From: an uncultured Bacilli bacterium
Lineage (GTDB): Bacteria; Bacillota_I; Bacilli_A; RF39; UBA660
Length of the DNA stretch: 46,769 nucleotides
Assembly: GCA_910583945.1 (NCBI GenBank)
Contig: CAJTYF010000010.1
Location: forward strand, 1 to 46,769
Direction of reading: 5' to 3'
In this document: one piece after another, positions 42,750 through 46,769 of the stretch
Layout: every line of letters starts with the position of its first letter
How positions within the stretch are numbered: the stretch's first letter is position 1
Position numbers and translations under genes: made by a program
Notes under the pieces: generated by a model
The model's database searches: none
What the model was told of the DNA's origin: nothing
What the model saw: only the letters and a program-made list of their open reading frames with translations

Positions 42750-45700
42750 ATGAAAAAATTAACCGATTTTATTGTTGATAAAAGAAATGTTATTTTAGTT
42801 TTATTTTTAGTGTTAACAGGTTTATCTATCTATACTATGCAAAAAGTAAAACTGAATTATGAACTATCAGAATATTTACCCTCATCTTCAGAAACCCGTC
42901 AGGGGATGGATATTATGGAGAAGGAATTTAAAAGTGAAAACTCAAGTTCTTTATATCTCATGTTTGAAGGTTTAAATGAGGAAGAAAAAAATTCTATTTT
43001 AAAAAATTTGAAGTCTATTAATGGAGTTTCAGAAGTAAGTTATGATGACACGGAGAAACATAATAAAGAAAACTATACTTATTATGAAATAGTTGTCTGT
43101 GATACCGAAGATTCTATAACCGCAAAAGACGTGTATGAAACTATAAAAACAAATTACGAAGATTATACTCTTTATATGAGTGGGAATATCTATGAGCGTA
43201 ACGGTCCCGTTTTACAAACTTGGATTATTGCTTTAGCGATAGGTTGTGCGATGGTTATTTTAATTATTATGTGTGAATCTTATATTGAACCTTTCTTATT
43301 TTTGTTGGCTATCGGTCTTGCTGTTTTTTTAAACAAAGGAACAAATATAATATTTTCAAGTGTTTCGAATATTACGGATTCTATCGTTGCTATATTGCAA
43401 ATGGCTTTGTCTATGGATTACTCGATTATGCTTATGAATCGTTATAGTCAAGAAAAAGAAACGGAAAAAAATAAAGTAAAAGCAATGAAAAAGGCCTTAT
43501 ATGCCTCATTCTCATCTATTTCTAGTAGTTCTATTACCACGATTGTAGGGATGCTTGCTTTAGTCTTTATGAGTTTTACGATTGGAAAAGATTTAGGATT
43601 TGTCTTAGCAAAAGGTGTTTTATTTAGTTTAATTAGCATTTTCTTTTGCTTGCCAAGTTTAATTTTAATGTTTGATTCTTTAATAGAGAAAACTAGAAAG
43701 AAAGTCTTTAATCTTAAACTCGATTTATTAGGGAGATTTGCGAATAAAATTCGTCATATTGCACCAATTTTACTCATAGTCTTATTTATTGGAAGTTATT
43801 TTTTAAAGGGAAATCTTTTAATTGCTTATACCAGTAGTGAGGATGATAAAATTGCTTCAGTATTTCCTGAAAATAATATGATTGCTGTCATCTATAAAAA
43901 TGAGTTAGAAGAGAAAGTAGCCTCTTTCTGTCGTGGTTTAAATAAAACAGAAGAGATTAGCACCATTCTATGTTTCGGCAATACTTTAAATGAAGATTTA
44001 ACAAGCCAAGAATTAAAAAATAAATTAAGTGATTTAGGAAATGATGTGAGCATTCCTGATGACTTACTTAAAATGATTTATTTTGATTATTATAATAAAG
44101 AGGAAATCAAAATGTCTTATGCGGAACTATTAAACTTTATTGATAAAGATATTTTAACAAATGCTACTTTTAAAGATAAAATAGATTCTTCTATTAAGAA
44201 AAACTTGAAATTATTAGAAAATTTTACTAAAGAAAATGAAATCAATAAAAAGAGAAGTGCAAAAGAAATTGCGGGGATTTTAGGACTTGATAAAAGCGTT
44301 GTAAAAGATTTATTTGTTTTGTATTCTTCTAAAACGATAAATAATAAAATGACCTTACCTGTATTTATGAATTTTTTAAATCGTGATGTTTTAAACAATT
44401 CAAAATATGCAAGTCGTTTAGATAAAGCAACAGCGGAACAAATCAAAATGTTAAAACCCTTTATGAATAAAAATTCATTAATAAAAGAAAGTAATGCTAA
44501 AGTTTTAGCAAGTCTTTTCGGAATGGATGAAAATCAAATTAAACAATTATTCCTTTTAAAGTATAGTAAAGAAGAAACAAGTAAGTCTATTAGTATCCAT
44601 CAGTTTATTGAAGATGTTCTATTCTTAAAAAAGAATACTTCTTATTTAAACGGAGTGGATACGAGTAGTCTAGAAAATTTAAAAGTATTTAGTAAGAATG
44701 AAGGAAATATCAATGCAACTAAGGTTTCTAAGAATGTATTAGAACAGTTTTTTGGTGGTGCTTTAGTGAGTCAAGTCTATAGGGCTTTAGGTTTACCTGA
44801 TACCACTTTATTATCACCTTTAGAATTTATTAATCTAACTTTGGAACATTTAAAACCATTTTTAAATGAAGAACAAGTCAGTACACTTTCTTTAGTCAAA
44901 AAAGTCATGGAAGATTCCTTAAACCAAAATCCAAGTTATAAAGCAAGTACTATGGCAACTATACTTGGAATGAAAAAAGAACAGGTTATCCAAATTTTTA
45001 CAGTGACCGATTATGCTCGTAACACAATGGATAACTATACGATGACTCCAGTCAACTTTATCTCCTTTGTTTTACAAAATAAGAAAACTATTGGTTTAGA
45101 TAAATATGCTCAAACAAAATTAGAATTACTAAATAAAGTTTGTACTTCTGTTATCAATGATACTTCTTATAGTCCAAAAGAACTTAGTCGTCTTTTTGGT
45201 ATAGATGAAGAAACAATACGTTTACTTTATGCTCTTTATTCATCAAAATCGAAAGAAGTAAAAGTTTCCTTAAATACAATGGTTGATTTCTTACTTACAG
45301 ATGTTGCCAATAATAAAACTTATTCTTCTCAACTTAATGAGGAAGCTAAAAAGAAACTGAATAGTATTAAAACGATTATGGCGGATTCTTTAAAAAATAA
45401 GAAATATACGAGCAAAGAGTTAACCAAAAATTTAAGAACACTATCTAAGGATTTAGATGAAAATACTATTTCTGTAGTCTATACGTATTATGGAAGTGTA
45501 AAGAATTATAATCAATCATGGCGTTGGAATATTCATTCTTTTGTACAATATTTAAAAAATGATTTATTAAATGACAAGCGTTTTGCAACATTTATAACGA
45601 ATGACTTAAAAGAAGAGATTACGAATGCGAGTGATCAAGTTGATGATGCGAAAGATTTATTAGTGGGGGAAAATTATTCTCGAATGATTATCAATACAAT

Positions 45701-46322
45701 CTATCCAGAAGAGTCTCACGAAACATTCAATTTTATCAAAAATATTAAAGACAATTTAAGTGATGATGAAATTTATGTGATTGGAAATTCTCCTATGGCT
45801 TTAGAAATGAGTGAAACATTCCAAAGTGAATTAACGTTGATTACCATTTTGACGATGTTATTTATCTTTATTGTGGTAGCCATCACCTTTAAATCTTTGA
45901 TTATCCCAATTGTTTTGGTTCTTTTAATTCAATGTGCTGTGTATGTCACCATGGGAATTTTATCCTTAATGGGTGGAAGTGTTTACTTTATTGCTTTATT
46001 AATTGTTCAAAGTATTTTAATGGGGGCAACCATTGACTATGCAATTCTTTATACCTCTTACTATTTAGAGTCGCGAAAAGAAATGAATAGGAAAGAAGCG
46101 TTAATTAATGCTTATAATAAATCGATTCATACGATTTTAACATCCGCTTCTATTCTTATTTTAGTAACACTTATTGTAGGATCCTTTGCCTCAGCAATTG
46201 CAGCAAAGATTTGTAAGACTTTATCAGAAGGAACTTTTTGTGCAACAATTTTAATATTAGTCGTACTTCCAGCAGTTTTAGCCGCTTTTGATAAATTTAT
46301 TGTAAAAAATAAGACGAGATAA
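42750..46322 (+). CDS. MMPL/RND-family exporter with repeat-rich extracytoplasmic domain
   Basis: The 1190-residue protein has the 12-helix RND layout. There is a helix at about 14-30, a small first loop, helices at about 150-310 and another helix near 335. A very large second loop follows, then a final helix bundle from about 1035. Motifs such as MALSMDYSIMLMNRY and MGATIDYAILYTSYYLES carry the membrane-embedded Asp-Tyr typical of proton-driven MMPL transporters. Residues of about 415-967 consist of about seven repeats of roughly 80 residues (LGLDKSVVKDLFVLYSS-like). Such transporters export lipids or drugs. GGGGAGG is the SD. Confidence 0.9.
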   Translation: MKKLTDFIVDKRNVILVLFLVLTGLSIYTMQKVKLNYELSEYLPSSSETRQGMDIMEKEFKSENSSSLYLMFEGLNEEEKNSILKNLKSINGVSEVSYDDTEKHNKENYTYYEIVVCDTEDSITAKDVYETIKTNYEDYTLYMSGNIYERNGPVLQTWIIALAIGCAMVILIIMCESYIEPFLFLLAIGLAVFLNKGTNIIFSSVSNITDSIVAILQMALSMDYSIMLMNRYSQEKETEKNKVKAMKKALYASFSSISSSSITTIVGMLALVFMSFTIGKDLGFVLAKGVLFSLISIFFCLPSLILMFDSLIEKTRKKVFNLKLDLLGRFANKIRHIAPILLIVLFIGSYFLKGNLLIAYTSSEDDKIASVFPENNMIAVIYKNELEEKVASFCRGLNKTEEISTILCFGNTLNEDLTSQELKNKLSDLGNDVSIPDDLLKMIYFDYYNKEEIKMSYAELLNFIDKDILTNATFKDKIDSSIKKNLKLLENFTKENEINKKRSAKEIAGILGLDKSVVKDLFVLYSSKTINNKMTLPVFMNFLNRDVLNNSKYASRLDKATAEQIKMLKPFMNKNSLIKESNAKVLASLFGMDENQIKQLFLLKYSKEETSKSISIHQFIEDVLFLKKNTSYLNGVDTSSLENLKVFSKNEGNINATKVSKNVLEQFFGGALVSQVYRALGLPDTTLLSPLEFINLTLEHLKPFLNEEQVSTLSLVKKVMEDSLNQNPSYKASTMATILGMKKEQVIQIFTVTDYARNTMDNYTMTPVNFISFVLQNKKTIGLDKYAQTKLELLNKVCTSVINDTSYSPKELSRLFGIDEETIRLLYALYSSKSKEVKVSLNTMVDFLLTDVANNKTYSSQLNEEAKKKLNSIKTIMADSLKNKKYTSKELTKNLRTLSKDLDENTISVVYTYYGSVKNYNQSWRWNIHSFVQYLKNDLLNDKRFATFITNDLKEEITNASDQVDDAKDLLVGENYSRMIINTIYPEESHETFNFIKNIKDNLSDDEIYVIGNSPMALEMSETFQSELTLITILTMLFIFIVVAITFKSLIIPIVLVLLIQCAVYVTMGILSLMGGSVYFIALLIVQSILMGATIDYAILYTSYYLESRKEMNRKEALINAYNKSIHTILTSASILILVTLIVGSFASAIAAKICKTLSEGTFCATILILVVLPAVLAAFDKFIVKNKTR

Positions 46323-46337
46323 AAAGTCTTATTTTTT
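46308..46337 (+). terminator. Terminator of the MMPL gene
   Basis: Perfect 8-bp stem AATAAGAC/GTCTTATT with a 10-nt loop, then T. The stem starts inside the end of the gene. Confidence 0.8.
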
Positions 46338-46432
46338 CTTTTTTTGTAAAGTTATGTTTATTTTTATTAAGTATTCTGAACTTGAAATAGAGTTTAAATT
46401 GATTTATAGCGATGAATTTTAAAGGTGATGTT

Positions 46433-46567
46433 ATGGAATTAAAGAAAATAGGAGAATATTCTTTGTACTCTGAAAGAAAAAAGGTGTAACGCAAGAAGAG
46501 TTGACATGTTTATAGAACAACTATAAATAAATGGGAAAATGTAAAATCATTGCTTTTAAATGATTAA
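46433..46567 (+). pseudogene. Broken XRE-family regulator (N-terminal HTH scrap)
   Basis: AAAGGTGAT precedes an ATG that opens MELKKIGEYSLYSERKK. A missing A shifts the frame just before GVTQEEL. Another shift brings RTTINKWENVKSLLLND. Together these are a Cro/CI HTH in three pieces. The rest of the window (46568-46769) holds no readable gene. Confidence 0.6.
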
Positions 46568-46769
46568 AGATTTAGAGTATACTATTATAAGTATTTTAGT
46601 AGATATAATTATTGGTAAATATGTTATTTCGAATAACATTACTTTAAAAGGGGAAGCAGGTTCTTATTTTATAAATATTGTAAATTTTGAATTGTAAAAA
46701 ATCAAGTTAATAGAAAACAGAAAAAAAGAGTAAATAAAAATGAAGAAGAAAATCTATAAAAATTAGTGA

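Noticed and set aside
1..46769. Mycoplasma-type code (TGA as Trp)
   Set aside because: Many genes end in TGA at sensible places (for example scpA and sigE-upstream spoIIGA) and Trp residues are TGG.
1..46769. tRNA, rRNA or CRISPR array
   Set aside because: No tRNA T-loop consensus, rRNA stretch or regularly spaced repeat set was found on reading.

Overview
The window is a very AT-rich stretch of a chromosome from an endospore-forming, low-GC Firmicute. The best guess is an uncultured gut-type Bacilli lineage of the RF39 or Erysipelotrichales kind; this is inferred from gene content and style, not from a marker gene. The evidence for a spore former is direct: a SpoIIGA-SigE pair and a SpoVAC-SpoVAD-SpoVAE operon, with sporulation-type promoter elements in front of both. 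TGA is used as a stop and Trp is TGG, so this is not a Mycoplasma-type code. No rRNA, tRNA, CRISPR array, prophage or replication origin was seen.

Layout. At 1-1113 lie the C-terminal end of a large secreted protein with a thrombospondin-type-1-like repeat and a small membrane-anchored protein. At 1170-4491 is the sporulation block. At 4574-8638 are a VanY-type D,D-carboxypeptidase, two membrane-anchored unknowns and scpA-scpB (condensin partners). At 8707-8865 there is a possible stand-alone RNA with two copies of a palindromic box. At 8926-11440 (minus strand) are htpG, with a CIRCE operator over its promoter, and a P-loop kinase-like gene. At 11536-20801 are mostly intact housekeeping and unknown genes: a possible DNA glycosylase-like protein, a DUF5131 protein, an EndA-like nuclease, a TPR-like protein, a GNAT enzyme, a U32/RlhA-like protein and deoD. 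At 20902-24528 are a surface protein with a slippery G tract at its start, a phosphohexomutase and two small genes.

From about 24.6 to 32.2 kb the window is a gene graveyard. It holds broken remnants of a small membrane protein, a GNAT acetyltransferase, an SDR dehydrogenase, a TetR regulator, an XRE regulator, a TmrB-like kinase, a YjbR-like protein, an acyltransferase and an IS30 transposase. Scattered among them are intact genes (DUF5661, VanZ-like, XRE-DUF2975 and others). Many lesions are one-base changes in or next to homopolymers, but several are clear nonsense codons, so decay and not only sequencing error is likely. At 32.3-33.8 kb an XRE regulator is followed by a CPBP-family membrane protease.

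At 34.7-35.4 kb two T-box leaders sit back to back. A minus-strand leader with an apparent TTC (Phe) specifier precedes an unrecognised gene. A plus-strand leader with an ATC (Ile) specifier precedes two small unknown genes and ileS. The right end carries a lipoprotein, frameshifted DUF3781 and membrane-protein genes, an ECF sigma/anti-sigma pair, and a TetR regulator divergent from a giant MMPL/RND exporter. The exporter's extracytoplasmic domain is built of about seven repeats. A broken XRE gene closes the window.

A recurring style feature is the use of GGTGAT as Shine-Dalgarno sequence right behind a -10 box, implying very short mRNA leaders.
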